A program made the translations under genes and the position numbers. This document shows, one piece after another, positions 8,541-19,748 of a stretch of DNA of 64,000 bases (positions are counted from its first letter, which is position 1; each line of letters starts with the position of its first letter). This DNA is from a virus. Under the pieces are notes generated by a model, which was given only the letters and a program-made list of their open reading frames with translations, had not been told where the DNA came from and made no database searches. The stretch covers positions 62,001-126,000 of the IMG/VR virus record IMGVR_UViG_3300010158_000027. The stretch is one strand, 5' to 3'.

Positions 8541-8569
8541 AAGAATACCATACGGTATTCTTTTTTTTT
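8541..8569 (+). terminator. intrinsic terminator after the protease operon
   Basis: A perfect 9-bp stem AAGAATACC / GGTATTCTT (8541-8549, 8554-8562) with an ATAC loop, running into nine T residues (8561-8569). It ends the portal-protease transcript before the scaffold gene. Confidence 0.9.
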
Positions 8570-8622
8570 GTCCTAACAGTATTAAAAATAAACTTTTTTT
8601 AGGCTTTTTTATAACATCAACA

Positions 8623-8630
8623 TATTTATT
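8623..8630 (+). promoter_or_regulatory. possible late promoter box upstream of scaffold
   Basis: TATTTATT followed by TAAGAAATAAA in the gap between terminator and scaffold start; 35 nt from the ATG at 8666. Variant of the recurrent box, weaker match. Confidence 0.3.
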
Positions 8631-8665
8631 TAAGAAATAAACGATAAACGTATTAATTTTTATTA

Positions 8666-10153
8666 ATGTATACTGAAAATAACAAGTCAATAGTGGAGAC
8701 AGCTTTACTGCAAATTAAGGCAGTTGAGGACGCTATTAGTGAAAACGCAAAAGGAATACTTGCTTCAACGATGAAGGAAGAAATCAGTGAATTAGTTAGA
8801 GAATCACTAGTTGGTTCTAAAAAAACAAAATTACGTGAACAAGAAGAACAAGACCCTAATTTAGAGGTGGATGTAGAAGATGACGTTGACGTAGAAGACC
8901 CTGAAATGTCGGATGAGGAGGAACCTGAAACGGAACCTGAAGATCTAGAAACGGAACCTGAAGATGGTATGCCGTCTTTTGGTGATTTTAACTTATCAGA
9001 TGAAGGTGATAATCAAGAAATGCCTCCGTTAGATATGACTCAAGCACCAATTGGCGATGTACTTAAAGTATTTAGAGCAATGGGTGATGAAGACGGTATT
9101 ATTGTTGCTAAAGATAATGATGACATTTATCTTAAAGATGGTGACCATGAATACATTATTAGAACGGGAGCTGAAGAAACAAATACTCAAGAAATGATGG
9201 GAGACCAAATGAAAGAGGACGTTTTATATGAATTAGTTTTGGAAGACGAAGATGAAGATGGTGAGACTTTCGAATCCTATTTAGATGAAGAAGAAGAAAC
9301 TTATGAAAATGATTACGAAGAATTTAGAGAGTCGGCTAAAGTCGATGAACCTATGTTCGAAGATGAAGATGAAGATGAAACTGTTTACGAATTAGACGTT
9401 AACGAGATTGAATCTGTTATGGAAACTTTTAAAGCTAAAGGTATCGGAATGGGTAAAGCTGGAAACGGAATGAGTAAAGCTTCAGTAAACCTTAAAGGGT
9501 TTAAAGAAGATAAAAAATCAGGAGGTAGAGGAATCACAGGTAAAGGACCAAACTTCAAGTACCCTTCAATCAAACACGGAGTTACCGAAACAGACATGGA
9601 TGATGAGGAATTCAATGAGTGGGAAGAGGAAAGTAATGAGGGTATCGTGGATACTGAAACGACTGAATCGTCAAGAACCTTAGGTAAAGGAAGGTCTCAC
9701 GGACGTAATGGGTTACCTAAACCAAGAACATATTCATCACATGTAAGAAAAGAGTCAGTTGAGACAGAAATGAATCAGTTAAGAGAAAAAAATGATGAAT
9801 ATAAAAAAGCATTAGACTTCTTTAGAACAAAATTAAATGAGGTGGCGGTTTTCAATTCTAACTTAGCTTACTCAACAAGATTGTTTACTGAGCATTCTAC
9901 AACAAAACAAGAGAAAATAAATATACTTAGAAGATTCGATACTGTTGAATCTATTAAGGAATCTAAAAATCTTTACCAATCAATCAAAAAAGACTTAGAC
10001 GGAAAAGGTACAAGTGAAGTGGTTACTGAATCTATTCAGAATAAAGTAACTAGAACACCTCAAACCGGATCATCATCTAATTTGATTGAAAGTAAAACGT
10101 ACGAGAATCCTCAATTCATGAGAATGAAGGATTTAATGACAAAAATAAAATAA
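8666..10153 (+). CDS. gp22: prohead scaffold/core protein (T4 gp22-like)
   Basis: A 495-residue very acidic protein. After an N-terminal helical segment (residues 1-50) come long Glu/Asp-rich stretches (EEEPETEPEDLETEPED and similar), then a Gly/Lys-rich middle and a helical C-terminus. It lies between protease and capsid genes, the place of the gp22 scaffold, which forms the core around which gp23 assembles and is degraded by gp21. Identification is by position, acidity and helix content rather than by a sequence motif. Confidence 0.75.
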   Translation: MYTENNKSIVETALLQIKAVEDAISENAKGILASTMKEEISELVRESLVGSKKTKLREQEEQDPNLEVDVEDDVDVEDPEMSDEEEPETEPEDLETEPEDGMPSFGDFNLSDEGDNQEMPPLDMTQAPIGDVLKVFRAMGDEDGIIVAKDNDDIYLKDGDHEYIIRTGAEETNTQEMMGDQMKEDVLYELVLEDEDEDGETFESYLDEEEETYENDYEEFRESAKVDEPMFEDEDEDETVYELDVNEIESVMETFKAKGIGMGKAGNGMSKASVNLKGFKEDKKSGGRGITGKGPNFKYPSIKHGVTETDMDDEEFNEWEEESNEGIVDTETTESSRTLGKGRSHGRNGLPKPRTYSSHVRKESVETEMNQLREKNDEYKKALDFFRTKLNEVAVFNSNLAYSTRLFTEHSTTKQEKINILRRFDTVESIKESKNLYQSIKKDLDGKGTSEVVTESIQNKVTRTPQTGSSSNLIESKTYENPQFMRMKDLMTKIK

Positions 10154-10179
10154 AATAAACTCAATTAAAAAATAAAAAA

Positions 10180-11982
10180 ATGGGAGCATTATTAGAATCA
10201 GGTCTTGTTGGTAACATCGGGTTAAAACACCTTAAAGTTATCAAAGAAGATACAATTAACAAATGGGATCGTTTAGGATTCCTAGATGGTTTGAAAGGAC
10301 ACATCAAAGAAAACATGGCGCAATTATATGAAAATCAAGCGTCTCACTTAATAAATGAAGCATCATCTACAGATAGCTCAGGTTCATTCGAAACTGTAGT
10401 TTTTCCTATCGTTAGACGTGTATTCTCTAAATTGTTGGCTAACGATTTAGTATCTGTACAAGCAATGAACTTACCTATCGGTAAATTGTTCTACTTCGTA
10501 CCTAAAATTCAAGGATACCAAGCTGCAGGAACTAATGAAACTGCACATTACGGACCTATTGGAGCTGATGGTGGACCAACACAAGCTCAAGCTCAGGCTG
10601 GTTACGGTGCGAATGACAAAAACCTTTACGATAGATTTTATGAAGGTAATGAACCAGGATTAGATCCAGCAGGTCTTTTTGATTATTCAAAAGGTTCTTT
10701 CACAGCAATTACTTCAAGTAATGTTGGTACTGTTGCTTGGTCAAACGGTCAATTAGTTGCTTCAGGTTACGGAGCAAGTAATGAGTATAGAAAAGTACTT
10801 ATTGGAATGTCTGGATTCTCTAACGCAGGAGCTGGTAAATTAATCGGACCTGATGGTCAAGAAATGGATAACGAATCTTTCTTAACTGATTTAAGGGTTA
10901 ATGCGGTTTCAACAGGAGCGTTTTCTGGAATGGGTTCAGGTGATGTACTTTTTAGAGTTGTTACTCAAAAATATGGTAAAGGTATCGTACAATACGGAAC
11001 ACAAACAAACACTACTTGGTCTTCTACCGGTAACGGTGGAGCATACGATAACATCTGTTCTCAAGATGGTATCATTTATTTAGAAGTTGACTGTCAAGTT
11101 CCTTGTTCAGTTGGAGCTAACTCAATCGACGGATATTCAGGACTTACTACGTCAGTTGCTGGTACTGGCGCTGCTGGATCTCAATTTACTTGTACCTTCA
11201 AAAGATACAAAGAATTAGAATTTGAAGATCAAATTGGTGAAGTTTCTTTTGACCTTGAGTCAGTTACTGTATCTGTTACAGAAAGAAAATTAAGAGCACA
11301 ATGGTCTCCAGAATTAGCACAAGACGTTTCTGCATTCCACAACATCGATGCTGAAGCTGAATTAACGGCTTTATTGTCTGAACAAGTGGCTGCTGAGATT
11401 GACCGTGAGATTTTACGTGATTTACGTAAAGGTGCGGCTTGGACACTACGTTGGGATTACAACGGATGGAAAAGAGGTACTGCGGCTAACCCGTTAACTC
11501 AATACACACAAAAAGATTGGAATCAAACTTTGATTACTGCGATTAACCAAATTTCAGCACAAATCCACAAATCTACATTGAGAGGTGGAGCTAACTGGAT
11601 CGTAGTTTCTTCTGAGATTTCAGCTATCTTTGACGATTTAGAATACTTCCACGTATCTAACGCGTCTCCTGAACAAGACCAATATAACATGGGTATTGAA
11701 AGAGTTGGTACTCTTGCAGGACGTTACCAAGTGTTTAGAGACCCTTACTTCCCACCAAACACAATCTTGTTGGGTCACAAAGGAACTTCATTGTTAGATA
11801 CAGGGTACGTTTACGCACCATATGTACCGTTACAATTGACACCTACAATGTATAACCCATTCAACTTCACTCCGATTAAAGGAATTATGACGAGATACGC
11901 GAAAAAAATGGTAAACAACCGTTTCTATGGTAGAATTACTGTTGATGGTGTTCGTACATTTGACTTAAGAGAATTGAGATAA
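10180..11982 (+). CDS. gp23: major capsid protein (T4 gp23-like)
   Basis: A 600-residue HK97-fold capsid subunit. Family features include the N-terminal delta domain, FPIVRRVFSKLLANDLVSVQAMNLPIGKLFYF (about 76-107) and the C-terminal MTRYAKKMVNNRFYGRITV. A prohead-protease site of the (L/I)xE type is visible at INE/A, predicting cleavage after Glu60. A Ser/Gly-rich insertion of roughly 150 residues after position 170 looks like a surface domain. The start follows an A-rich leader without Shine-Dalgarno sequence. A strong terminator follows. Confidence 0.96.
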   Translation: MGALLESGLVGNIGLKHLKVIKEDTINKWDRLGFLDGLKGHIKENMAQLYENQASHLINEASSTDSSGSFETVVFPIVRRVFSKLLANDLVSVQAMNLPIGKLFYFVPKIQGYQAAGTNETAHYGPIGADGGPTQAQAQAGYGANDKNLYDRFYEGNEPGLDPAGLFDYSKGSFTAITSSNVGTVAWSNGQLVASGYGASNEYRKVLIGMSGFSNAGAGKLIGPDGQEMDNESFLTDLRVNAVSTGAFSGMGSGDVLFRVVTQKYGKGIVQYGTQTNTTWSSTGNGGAYDNICSQDGIIYLEVDCQVPCSVGANSIDGYSGLTTSVAGTGAAGSQFTCTFKRYKELEFEDQIGEVSFDLESVTVSVTERKLRAQWSPELAQDVSAFHNIDAEAELTALLSEQVAAEIDREILRDLRKGAAWTLRWDYNGWKRGTAANPLTQYTQKDWNQTLITAINQISAQIHKSTLRGGANWIVVSSEISAIFDDLEYFHVSNASPEQDQYNMGIERVGTLAGRYQVFRDPYFPPNTILLGHKGTSLLDTGYVYAPYVPLQLTPTMYNPFNFTPIKGIMTRYAKKMVNNRFYGRITVDGVRTFDLRELR

Positions 11983-12010
11983 TCAAAAATCTTACGATAA
12001 TAACACTAAA

Positions 12011-12035
12011 GGGACAAGAAATTGTCCCTTTTTTT
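12011..12035 (+). terminator. intrinsic terminator after major capsid gene
   Basis: Perfect 7-bp stem GGGACAA / TTGTCCC with a GAAA tetraloop (12011-12028), followed by seven T residues. Confidence 0.93.
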
Positions 12036-12081
12036 GGTTAAAGAAAAATGGTGAGTGGGTTAAAAATAAATGGGTTATAAA

Positions 12082-12113
12082 TTGACTTTTTATATATTTT
12101 TATTATATTTATA
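12082..12113 (+). promoter_or_regulatory. promoter of the homing endonuclease gene
   Basis: TTGACT at 12082-12087, 16 nt, then TATATTTATATAAAA from 12104. It combines the early-type TTGAC/TATATTTA arrangement with the TATTTATA box (12106-12113), which ends 13 nt before the ATG at 12127. This argues that translation starts at 12127, not at ATG 12070 inside the promoter. Confidence 0.6.
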
Positions 12114-12126
12114 TAAAATGTTCGTA

Positions 12127-13845
12127 ATGAAAACTAAATTAACTCCCGATAATATATTAACAATTATTGAATTATATCAGACTGAAATACCAAGTACTCA
12201 TAAATTAGCGGAAAAGTTTAAAGTTGGACATAAAAAAATTAATCAATTATTAAAAGAGAATAATATTCAGATTAATAAAAAAGGGGGGCAAACTCAAATG
12301 GGTAATAGTCTCGAGATAGAATCGACTAAGAGTAAAATGTATTCTACTTCAGAAACAAAAGAATTAGTCGCTCAATGTGTCAAAACAAATATCATTATAA
12401 AAGACCCAAATAATCTATCGGGTAAATTAACAAAACATATTATTGAATTATATGGAGATGTTTGGCTACCAGCAAACACCTACCAAAGAAAAAAATATGA
12501 ACACATTAATGGTAAAAAATGGTTTGAAGATTATTTTAAGATAATAGAGGTTAATAAATCAATAAATAGAACTTGTAAGTTGTGTGAATGGACAACTACT
12601 GATACATCCAATAAAACAGGTGGTTTTGAGAATCATTTAGTTAATAGTCATAATTTACCATTAAATGATTATTTATCTAAATTCCCCGAAGATATTATAT
12701 ATCACCCAACCCATTCTAAAAAATTAGAGTTAACAAAATTTTTATCAATTAATTCAAATTTTGTTACTTGTAATTTATGTGGTGAAAAAATGAAAAGTAT
12801 TTCTAACACACATTTAAAGAGTAAACATAATATTACAACATTAGAATATAAACTAAAATACCCAAACAATAAAATTGTATCAACCTCTGTTTCAAAAAAA
12901 CTAAGCGACTTAGTTAAAATTACTAATATTAATATGACACCTACATGGACATCAAAGGGTGAAACTGAGATTAAAGAGTTTATTGAGAGTCTTGGGTTCG
13001 TAACAAATAAAGGTAAAAACCGAAAAATATTAGACGGTAAAGAGATTGATTTAATAATTGAAGGGACTAATATATGTATTGAATATAATGGATTGTATTA
13101 TCATACGGAAAGTATGGGTAAAAATAGTTCCTATCATTTAAATAAAACAATTGATTGTAATCAGATTGGTTATAAACTATTTCACATTTTTGAAGATGAA
13201 TGGAAAACAAACGAAGAGTTGGTTAAAAGGAAATTGAAGCATTTATTAAACGTTAATGATGGGATTAGAATTGGTGGGAGAAACGTTAAAATACAAAGTA
13301 TTACTTCCGAAGATAAATCATTTTTTCTAAAAAATAATCACATTCAAGGATCGGACAAATCTAACATATCATACGGAGCGTACTATAATGATGAATTAGT
13401 TGGTGTTATGACATTTAATAATAAGAGAAACATGACTAAAACCGCCAATGGGGAATTTGAGTTAAGTAGATTCGCTACTAAACAGAATTATGTTATTAGT
13501 GGTTTGGCATCAAAAATATTAAAACGTTTCGTTAAAGACCATTCACCAACGAGTATTGTTAGTTTTGCAGATAGAAGATGGACAATAGATGGTGATAATA
13601 ACTTATACACTAATTTAGGGTTTACTTTAGTGTCCATTACAAAACCAACGTACTATTATTATAATTCTAAGGTTAGTCGGTATAAAAGATTTCACAAATT
13701 TGGTTTCGGTAAAAATAATCTTAAAAAAAGATTTCCAGAATTAGATTATACTAAGACAGAAAAAGTATTAACTACCGAGTTGGGATATGACAGAATATGG
13801 GATTGTGGACTATTTAAGTATCAATTATTCATAAATAATAACTAG
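12127..13845 (+). CDS. free-standing homing endonuclease, Vsr/EDxHD-like, with zinc-finger DNA-binding modules
   Basis: About 572 residues. The N-terminus has a helix-turn-helix (THKLAEKFKVGHKKINQLL). Two Cys/His modules follow: CKLCEWTT...HLVNSH and CNLCGEKM...HLKSKHNITTLEYKLKYP, the latter resembling MucR-type fingers. A PD-(D/E)XK-like nuclease core follows: GETEIKEFIESLGF, then GKEIDLIIEGTNICIEYNG, YYHTE and KLFHIFEDEW. The C-terminal 180 residues (GAYYNDELVGVMTF, FADRRWT) form a further domain often fused to such phage nucleases. Placed right after the capsid gene, it could mobilise itself and the adjoining adhesin genes into related phages. Confidence 0.85.
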   Translation: MKTKLTPDNILTIIELYQTEIPSTHKLAEKFKVGHKKINQLLKENNIQINKKGGQTQMGNSLEIESTKSKMYSTSETKELVAQCVKTNIIIKDPNNLSGKLTKHIIELYGDVWLPANTYQRKKYEHINGKKWFEDYFKIIEVNKSINRTCKLCEWTTTDTSNKTGGFENHLVNSHNLPLNDYLSKFPEDIIYHPTHSKKLELTKFLSINSNFVTCNLCGEKMKSISNTHLKSKHNITTLEYKLKYPNNKIVSTSVSKKLSDLVKITNINMTPTWTSKGETEIKEFIESLGFVTNKGKNRKILDGKEIDLIIEGTNICIEYNGLYYHTESMGKNSSYHLNKTIDCNQIGYKLFHIFEDEWKTNEELVKRKLKHLLNVNDGIRIGGRNVKIQSITSEDKSFFLKNNHIQGSDKSNISYGAYYNDELVGVMTFNNKRNMTKTANGEFELSRFATKQNYVISGLASKILKRFVKDHSPTSIVSFADRRWTIDGDNNLYTNLGFTLVSITKPTYYYYNSKVSRYKRFHKFGFGKNNLKKRFPELDYTKTEKVLTTELGYDRIWDCGLFKYQLFINNN

Positions 13846-13852
13846 AAAGGGG

Positions 13853-13917
13853 TATTTATACATTCATATAGTTTTTTCATTATATTATTGTTTTAATGCT
13901 GTATATTTATAGTAAAA
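13853..13917 (+). promoter_or_regulatory. two TATTTATA boxes upstream of the secreted-protein operon
   Basis: TATTTATA at 13853-13860 and again at 13904-13911, the second followed by GTAAAATAC and ending 14 nt before the ATG at 13926. The second fits the consensus TATTTATAnTAAAA exactly. Confidence 0.6.
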
Positions 13918-13925
13918 TACATGTC

Positions 13926-16900
13926 ATGAAAAAAATACTATTTATTATCACTTTTTTATGGGCATTTGGTTTGTCCCATTCACAAGTCTCAACCAACTAC
14001 ACGTTTTCAGAAACCACTGGAACGTATGTCGCAGTAACATTGGGTACTCAGTTAGTAACAACAACTGCTGGAGCAACCTCATATGATACCGACGGTAGTT
14101 ATATCACATTATCATCAGGAAATCAATTCACATTTAATGGAACTACGATCACATCTGTTAATATGACGGCTGATGGAGCTCTTTGGTTAAATCCTGGAAC
14201 TTCAACAACAGGAAATGCTGTTACTGGTTCCATAACTTCAACAGCGACAGCTACTGGTGTTATATGTCCATTGAATATGGATTTAAGAAGTACTTCAGTT
14301 GCTTCAACCGTATATGAAAGAAGATGGTATGATGATGGAACTGAAGATATTTTTCAATGGCAAAATTGTGCTAGATATTTGCAAACTACTGAGAAAATTT
14401 CATTCCAAATTCGTATTAATAAATCTACCGGTGTAATACGTGTGGTATATGGTGCTATGACTGTAACTACATCTGTTACGTATCAACCATATGTTGGTTT
14501 AAGGGGGAGCGCAAATACTGACTTTAATAATAGACAATTAAGTGCAACAGTACCAGATGCCAGCCCAAACTGGGGGGCACCTAGTGGTACGGGTGCCGGA
14601 GCATCAAACGCTAACACATGTAGATTCCTTAGTACAGCATCATGTTTCCCATCGTCTGGGTTAATATTCATATGGACACCAAAACCGGTTATAACACCAT
14701 CGGTTTCTACATTATCGGCGTTTTCATCATGTTCAGGTAGCGTGTCTAGTACCCAAAACTTCACAGTAACGGGGTCTAATATGTTAGCTGGTATAACAAT
14801 AACACCCCCAGTTGGGTTCGAAGTATCGACAAGTTCCACATTTGCAAGTAGTGTTGGTACAAGTTCATCATCGTTAGTGGTAGGTGCTTCTGGTACAATT
14901 GCGTCAACAACAATATATGTTAGATTACAATCTACAGCATCAACAGGAACACCATCAGGAAACATAACATTAGCTAGTACTAGTGCAACAACCATGAATG
15001 TCGCAGTATCAGGAAATGTAGGTGTTAATCTATCTGCTGTGGTTGTGTCATCAAGTACTACCCAATCAATATGTTTAGGTAGTAATGGAACATCTGTATC
15101 TGTCGCTGAAACGGGTGGTGGAACAATCACCGCAAGACAATGGGGTAGACGATCAATTTCGGGTGGAGCAATAACTAATGTCACAGGAACCTCATCTTCA
15201 TATACACCATTAGGTACGGATTTCACAACGGTTGGTACGTATTATTTAGTATGTACATCAACACCTACTTGTGGGTCAGCTACGGTTTCAAATGAAGTTA
15301 CAATCACAATAGTTGGTTCTCCATCAGCCCCCGGCATACCAACAACCAATTCACCACAATGTGTATCTCCTGGTGTAACGTTAACGGCAAATGGTTCGGC
15401 ACCGGCTGGAGAAACTTGGTATTGGCAAACAACAAGTACTGGAGTTGCAACCACAAGTTTTGCAAGTACATATGTTGTTACAACATCAGGAACTTATTAT
15501 ATAAGATCTCAATACACATCAGGTGGTTGCTGGGGAAGTGCGTCGTCAGCAGCAATTGTTATTAGTACTGTACCATCGGCTCCTTCATTAACATCACCAA
15601 CTACAGCGGCTACTGGGGTAAGTTTAACACCAACATTAACTTGGGGTGCAGTTGCTGGAGCTACAAGTTATGATGTGTATATCGGAACAACCTTACCTGG
15701 AAGTCCGACAGCAAACGTATTAACCAATTCATATACACCATCTACATTGGCGGCATCAACAGGACATTCATGGAAAGTGATCGCTAAAAATGCGTGTGGT
15801 TCAAGTGTTGCGTCGTCCACATATACATTTACAACAACATGTGCGTCAGTTGCGTTAACATATACACAATTATTTAATGCCGCTACTACACCTTCATGTT
15901 GGTCAACATCTATTGCTGCTGTTCAAACCGGAACTAAGATATCGTATGTTACATCTTCAACATATCTGACAGCGTCACCTCAAGAAGGGACATATTTTGT
16001 AAAATATTATTCATATAGTAATTCAAATGGTGGATCTGGATCGGAAGAAAGATTAATTACACCATCAATTGTTACTACAAGTACATCAAGTGTTGATGTT
16101 GAATTTTATTGGTTTCAAGATAACAGTGCGTCATATAATAGTGGGTCTTATTTAAATGAAGGTGTAACGGTTGAATGGTCAACTAACGGAACAACTTGGA
16201 CGACATCAACATTTTATCCGAGACACGTAAGTTCGGCTTCGGCTACGGGTGAATGGTCCAAAAAAACAATAACATTACCTTCGGGAGCTGGAAATATCGC
16301 AACTTTATATGTGGCGTTTAAATTCCATTCTGAATATGGTTATAATATGTATATAGATAATGTTGTGATTAAACCAACACCAAGTTGTGCTGAGCCCACT
16401 TCATTAACTTCTTCATCTATTACTTCTACAACATCAACAATTTCATGGACAGCATCATCGTCATCACCATCGGGTGGGTATGACTATTATTTATCTACTT
16501 CATCAACCGCACCAACTGGTAGTTCAACACCAACAGGATCCGTCGGTTCGGGTGTGGTAACAACTAATTTAAGTAGTTTAACTAACTCAACATTATATTA
16601 TTATTGGGTTCGTTCAAATTGTGGTAGTTCAACTTATTCAACATGGGCCGGATCATCATTTACTACTCTAATACCAAATGACAATAGTGGTGGTGCTATC
16701 GACTTAACAATAAATCCAAGCACTACCTGTACAACCACAACTACAGGCACTAGTATTGGCGCAACTCAAACATTGGCGGCACAATCATTATATGGTACAG
16801 CTGATGATGATGTATGGTATAAATTTACAGCAACAGCCGTTAATTTAACTATGACAGTTGCTCGAGGTACTATGGGTGATTTGGTTGTTGAGGGATATAA

Positions 16901-17888
16901 TAGCTCATTAGTGTCTATGGGTGTCGTTGATGCTACTACTGGAACTGAAACTATAAATTGGACGGTAACTGTTGGGAATGTATATTATATTAGAGTTTAT
17001 AGTTATAGTTCATTAAGTAGTACTCGAGGAACATTTACTATCTGTATAACAACACCAACTCAGCCCCCAGTAAATGATAACGCATCCGGAGCTATAACGT
17101 TAATCGTTAATAACCCATACATAACAGGAACTAATGACGGGGCAACCTCATCGTCAACCGCACCAACACCAACAGGTCCATCTTATTATGGTGGAGATGT
17201 TTGGTATAAAGTGGTTGTACCCTCTGGTGGAACTTTTCAAATCAGAACATCGGCATTGGTATTAACAGATATCGTTATAGAGATATATTCGGGTACATCT
17301 TCAGCATTAACATATATAACATACAATGATGATAGTTCATCAGTAAATTCAATGTCATATTTAGAGGTAACCGGTAGAACTGTAGGTGAAACAATATGGA
17401 TTAGAGTTTGGGACTATAGTGGGGACAATACTGGAACATTCCAAATTAGAGTATCAACACCAGTCTCGTTACCTATTAGTTTAATATCATTTACGGGTCA
17501 CAATACGGTTGATGGTAATTCGTTGGAATGGAAAACAGCGTCTGAAGTTAACAGTGATTATTTCACATTGTCAAGGGGACTATATAGAGATGGTTCTGTC
17601 GAATGGTTAGAGTTACAATTTGTTAATGGTGCTGGTAATTCAAATATTATTAACACATACGGGTATTTCGATTTAGACTACCCAAACGATATAAATTATT
17701 ACCAATTAACTCAAACAGATTATGACGGTAATTCGGTAACATATGATATGATTTCTATCGATAATAGAATAAATAGTAAAATAATATCATCTATGGTAAA
17801 TTTACTTGGACAAGAGGTAAATGAAAACTATAGGGGAATTGTGGTTGTAACATACACAGATGGTTCTGTGGAAAAAATAATGAAATGA
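13926..17888 (+). CDS. large secreted adhesin-like protein with type IX secretion (type A) C-terminal domain
   Basis: About 1320 residues, Thr/Ser/Gly-rich. The start at 13926 gives a Sec signal peptide ([15 protein letters not shown], cleavage near SHSQ) and lies 14 nt after a late-type box; the longer frame from 13896 would begin inside the promoter. Approximate domains: flavobacterial N-terminal module 20-255; Ig-like segments 255-540; fibronectin III 551-636 ([15 protein letters not shown]); a MAM/cleaved-adhesin-like domain 641-818; fibronectin III 821-913; two prepeptidase C-terminal-like domains 916-1176 ([18 protein letters not shown]). The last 140 residues read [40 protein letters not shown], then NLLGQEV...[11 protein letters not shown]...K, the pattern of type A sorting domains. 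It should be exported by the host type IX system and anchored or released at the cell surface. Confidence 0.87.
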   Translation: MKKILFIITFLWAFGLSHSQVSTNYTFSETTGTYVAVTLGTQLVTTTAGATSYDTDGSYITLSSGNQFTFNGTTITSVNMTADGALWLNPGTSTTGNAVTGSITSTATATGVICPLNMDLRSTSVASTVYERRWYDDGTEDIFQWQNCARYLQTTEKISFQIRINKSTGVIRVVYGAMTVTTSVTYQPYVGLRGSANTDFNNRQLSATVPDASPNWGAPSGTGAGASNANTCRFLSTASCFPSSGLIFIWTPKPVITPSVSTLSAFSSCSGSVSSTQNFTVTGSNMLAGITITPPVGFEVSTSSTFASSVGTSSSSLVVGASGTIASTTIYVRLQSTASTGTPSGNITLASTSATTMNVAVSGNVGVNLSAVVVSSSTTQSICLGSNGTSVSVAETGGGTITARQWGRRSISGGAITNVTGTSSSYTPLGTDFTTVGTYYLVCTSTPTCGSATVSNEVTITIVGSPSAPGIPTTNSPQCVSPGVTLTANGSAPAGETWYWQTTSTGVATTSFASTYVVTTSGTYYIRSQYTSGGCWGSASSAAIVISTVPSAPSLTSPTTAATGVSLTPTLTWGAVAGATSYDVYIGTTLPGSPTANVLTNSYTPSTLAASTGHSWKVIAKNACGSSVASSTYTFTTTCASVALTYTQLFNAATTPSCWSTSIAAVQTGTKISYVTSSTYLTASPQEGTYFVKYYSYSNSNGGSGSEERLITPSIVTTSTSSVDVEFYWFQDNSASYNSGSYLNEGVTVEWSTNGTTWTTSTFYPRHVSSASATGEWSKKTITLPSGAGNIATLYVAFKFHSEYGYNMYIDNVVIKPTPSCAEPTSLTSSSITSTTSTISWTASSSSPSGGYDYYLSTSSTAPTGSSTPTGSVGSGVVTTNLSSLTNSTLYYYWVRSNCGSSTYSTWAGSSFTTLIPNDNSGGAIDLTINPSTTCTTTTTGTSIGATQTLAAQSLYGTADDDVWYKFTATAVNLTMTVARGTMGDLVVEGYNSSLVSMGVVDATTGTETINWTVTVGNVYYIRVYSYSSLSSTRGTFTICITTPTQPPVNDNASGAITLIVNNPYITGTNDGATSSSTAPTPTGPSYYGGDVWYKVVVPSGGTFQIRTSALVLTDIVIEIYSGTSSALTYITYNDDSSSVNSMSYLEVTGRTVGETIWIRVWDYSGDNTGTFQIRVSTPVSLPISLISFTGHNTVDGNSLEWKTASEVNSDYFTLSRGLYRDGSVEWLELQFVNGAGNSNIINTYGYFDLDYPNDINYYQLTQTDYDGNSVTYDMISIDNRINSKIISSMVNLLGQEVNENYRGIVVVTYTDGSVEKIMK

Positions 17889-19171
17889 AAAAATTAATAA
17901 TAGTATTATCCTTTATTTTAAATTCAATATTAACCCTTGCTCAACCATCAAACGATGATTGTAGTGGAGCTCAGAATCTAGGAACATTACCAACACCCTC
18001 GGCATGTCCAAGTGGTGTTGGTTCTTTTGTTAATGTGGTGGGTACCACAATAAACGCAACCTCACCATCTCCTTATACCTATTTATTGGGTTGTCAAACG
18101 GGTGGTAATCAACCTGCACCTGCATTAGATGTATGGTATAAATTCGTCGCTTCAGGTACTCAAGTTAATATAAATATAACACCAGGATCAGCTCCCGTTT
18201 TACAAAGTCCATCAATAACATTATGGATCGGAACAAATTGTTCAACTCTTTCAGGGGTTAACTGTGATAATAATGGAACGGTTGCTGGTAATAATAGTGT
18301 AACTTTCCAACCATTAATTCCTGGAACAACATACTACATACAAGTTAGTGGAATGACTTCAGGTGGGTCAGGTAATTTTAACATGTCCGTTAATAGTACA
18401 AACGATTGTAATAATTGTTTACAAACGTCAAGTCTTACATCAATACCATCACCCACAAATGGAGCGTTTTTACCAAATCAGTCCGTATCTTTTTCTTATA
18501 CAATAACTACATACACACAAGTATCCGCCAATTGGTTACATGGAGTTATTCCAACATTTGGTAATGGGTGGGATTTATCAACACTAGTGAATGTTGCTGC
18601 TATCTCATGTTCGGGTAGTGGTACGTGGATTTGGTATAATAGTAATACTAGTACCGCAACTGGTACTACCACAGGACCTGGGTTTTACTATAATTATCCT
18701 GGTGGAACTGCCGGTAATAACTACGGTGATAATAACTCTTCTGGAGCATGTACTTGGACATTTTTCTGGGCAATTAAAACAAAACCAAACTGCACGTCGG
18801 GAACTAACTTAAACATTTCCATTAATACAACCGCTGATGGTGAGACTGGGTCTTGGACAAGCGTTGCTTGTTTGGGGGATCCTAATTATAGTTTTGGTGC
18901 TGTTTTAAATTGTTGTACCACTACAGCAACTTTCACAAACCCCACTTGTAATAATGGTACTAATGGAACGGCAACTGCTGTACCGAACGGAATCGCACCT
19001 TATACATATTCATGGAATACATCACCAATTCAAACAACACAAACAGCAACAAATCTACCATCAGGTACGTACACAGTTACAGTAACAGACGCATCTGGAT
19101 GTGTATCAACAGCGACAGTAACGATCATAAATCCAAGTCCAATAGTTGTTGGCAACATAATACATAATTAA
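17885..19171 (+). CDS. secreted protein with SprB repeat
   Basis: 428 residues with a Sec signal peptide ([22 protein letters not shown]). Residues 25-175 form a prepeptidase-like domain ([11 protein letters not shown]...[11 protein letters not shown]...YYIQVSG). Residues 343-415 are an SprB repeat ([18 protein letters not shown], then [16 protein letters not shown]), the module repeated in the gliding adhesin SprB of Flavobacterium. No type IX sorting domain is present; the protein ends GNIIHN. Its ATG overlaps the previous stop (ATGA at 17885-17888), so it is translationally coupled to the large adhesin gene. Confidence 0.85.
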   Translation: MKKLIIVLSFILNSILTLAQPSNDDCSGAQNLGTLPTPSACPSGVGSFVNVVGTTINATSPSPYTYLLGCQTGGNQPAPALDVWYKFVASGTQVNINITPGSAPVLQSPSITLWIGTNCSTLSGVNCDNNGTVAGNNSVTFQPLIPGTTYYIQVSGMTSGGSGNFNMSVNSTNDCNNCLQTSSLTSIPSPTNGAFLPNQSVSFSYTITTYTQVSANWLHGVIPTFGNGWDLSTLVNVAAISCSGSGTWIWYNSNTSTATGTTTGPGFYYNYPGGTAGNNYGDNNSSGACTWTFFWAIKTKPNCTSGTNLNISINTTADGETGSWTSVACLGDPNYSFGAVLNCCTTTATFTNPTCNNGTNGTATAVPNGIAPYTYSWNTSPIQTTQTATNLPSGTYTVTVTDASGCVSTATVTIINPSPIVVGNIIHN

Positions 19172-19183
19172 AAATAAAAAGTC

Positions 19184-19747
19184 ATGAAAAAATTATTAAT
19201 CTTAGCTCTATCATTAATATCCTTAGTCGGATATTCTCAATCAACAGTAAATCCTGACACAGTTTGTTATCAAACAAATGGATCAACATACACGGTACCA
19301 TCTTTAGGTGCTGGGTATACGTATACATGGACAATCGCTTCACCTGGTGTGATAACTGCAGGACAAACAACGAATTCAATAGTTGTGGATTGGTCGACAG
19401 CATCTCCTGGTTTAATAAACAGTGGTGTAAGTGTTGTTGCTTCAAGTGCTAGTGGATGTTTAAGTACTCCCGTAACATTAAATGTTTTAATATACCAAGT
19501 ACTTCCAACGATTACCCCTATCGGGCCTTTCTGTACTGGCGCTGCTTGTGTTACTTTAGTTGGAACACCAATTGGTGGTGTATTTACAGGTACTGGGGTT
19601 GTCGGTAATCAATTTTGTCCTGTCACATCAGGTGTAGGAACATTTACATTAACTTATACTGTTACATCGTCTGGTTGTACGTTCACAACAACTACATCAG
19701 TTACGGTAACACCAATTCTAACACTATCTCCGATACAACATAATTAA
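19184..19747 (+). CDS. small secreted PKD-like protein
   Basis: 187 residues with a Sec signal peptide (MKKLLILALSLISLVGYSQ). Residues 22-110 look like a flavobacterial PKD-like domain (YTYTWTIASPGVITAGQ, then IVVDWSTASPG and SASGCLSTP). A second beta-rich segment follows (GTFTLTYTVTSSGCTFT). It ends SPIQHN, resembling the HN end of the preceding protein. It lies 12 nt after that gene and 1 nt before the next. It lacks a type IX sorting domain. Confidence 0.82.
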   Translation: MKKLLILALSLISLVGYSQSTVNPDTVCYQTNGSTYTVPSLGAGYTYTWTIASPGVITAGQTTNSIVVDWSTASPGLINSGVSVVASSASGCLSTPVTLNVLIYQVLPTITPIGPFCTGAACVTLVGTPIGGVFTGTGVVGNQFCPVTSGVGTFTLTYTVTSSGCTFTTTTSVTVTPILTLSPIQHN

Positions 19748-19748
19748 A

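Noticed and set aside
12070-12126. Upstream ATG codons (12070, 12118) for the homing endonuclease
   Set aside because: The first lies before and inside the TTGACT/TATATTTATA promoter; the second leaves only 4 nt after the box. ATG 12127 gives the usual 13-nt spacing.
14483-15226. 247-codon open frame on the minus strand inside the large adhesin gene
   Set aside because: Antisense to a gene with clear signal peptide, domains and sorting domain; the product is a low-complexity Val/Pro/Thr mirror of the Thr/Ser-rich coding strand. No promoter box precedes it.
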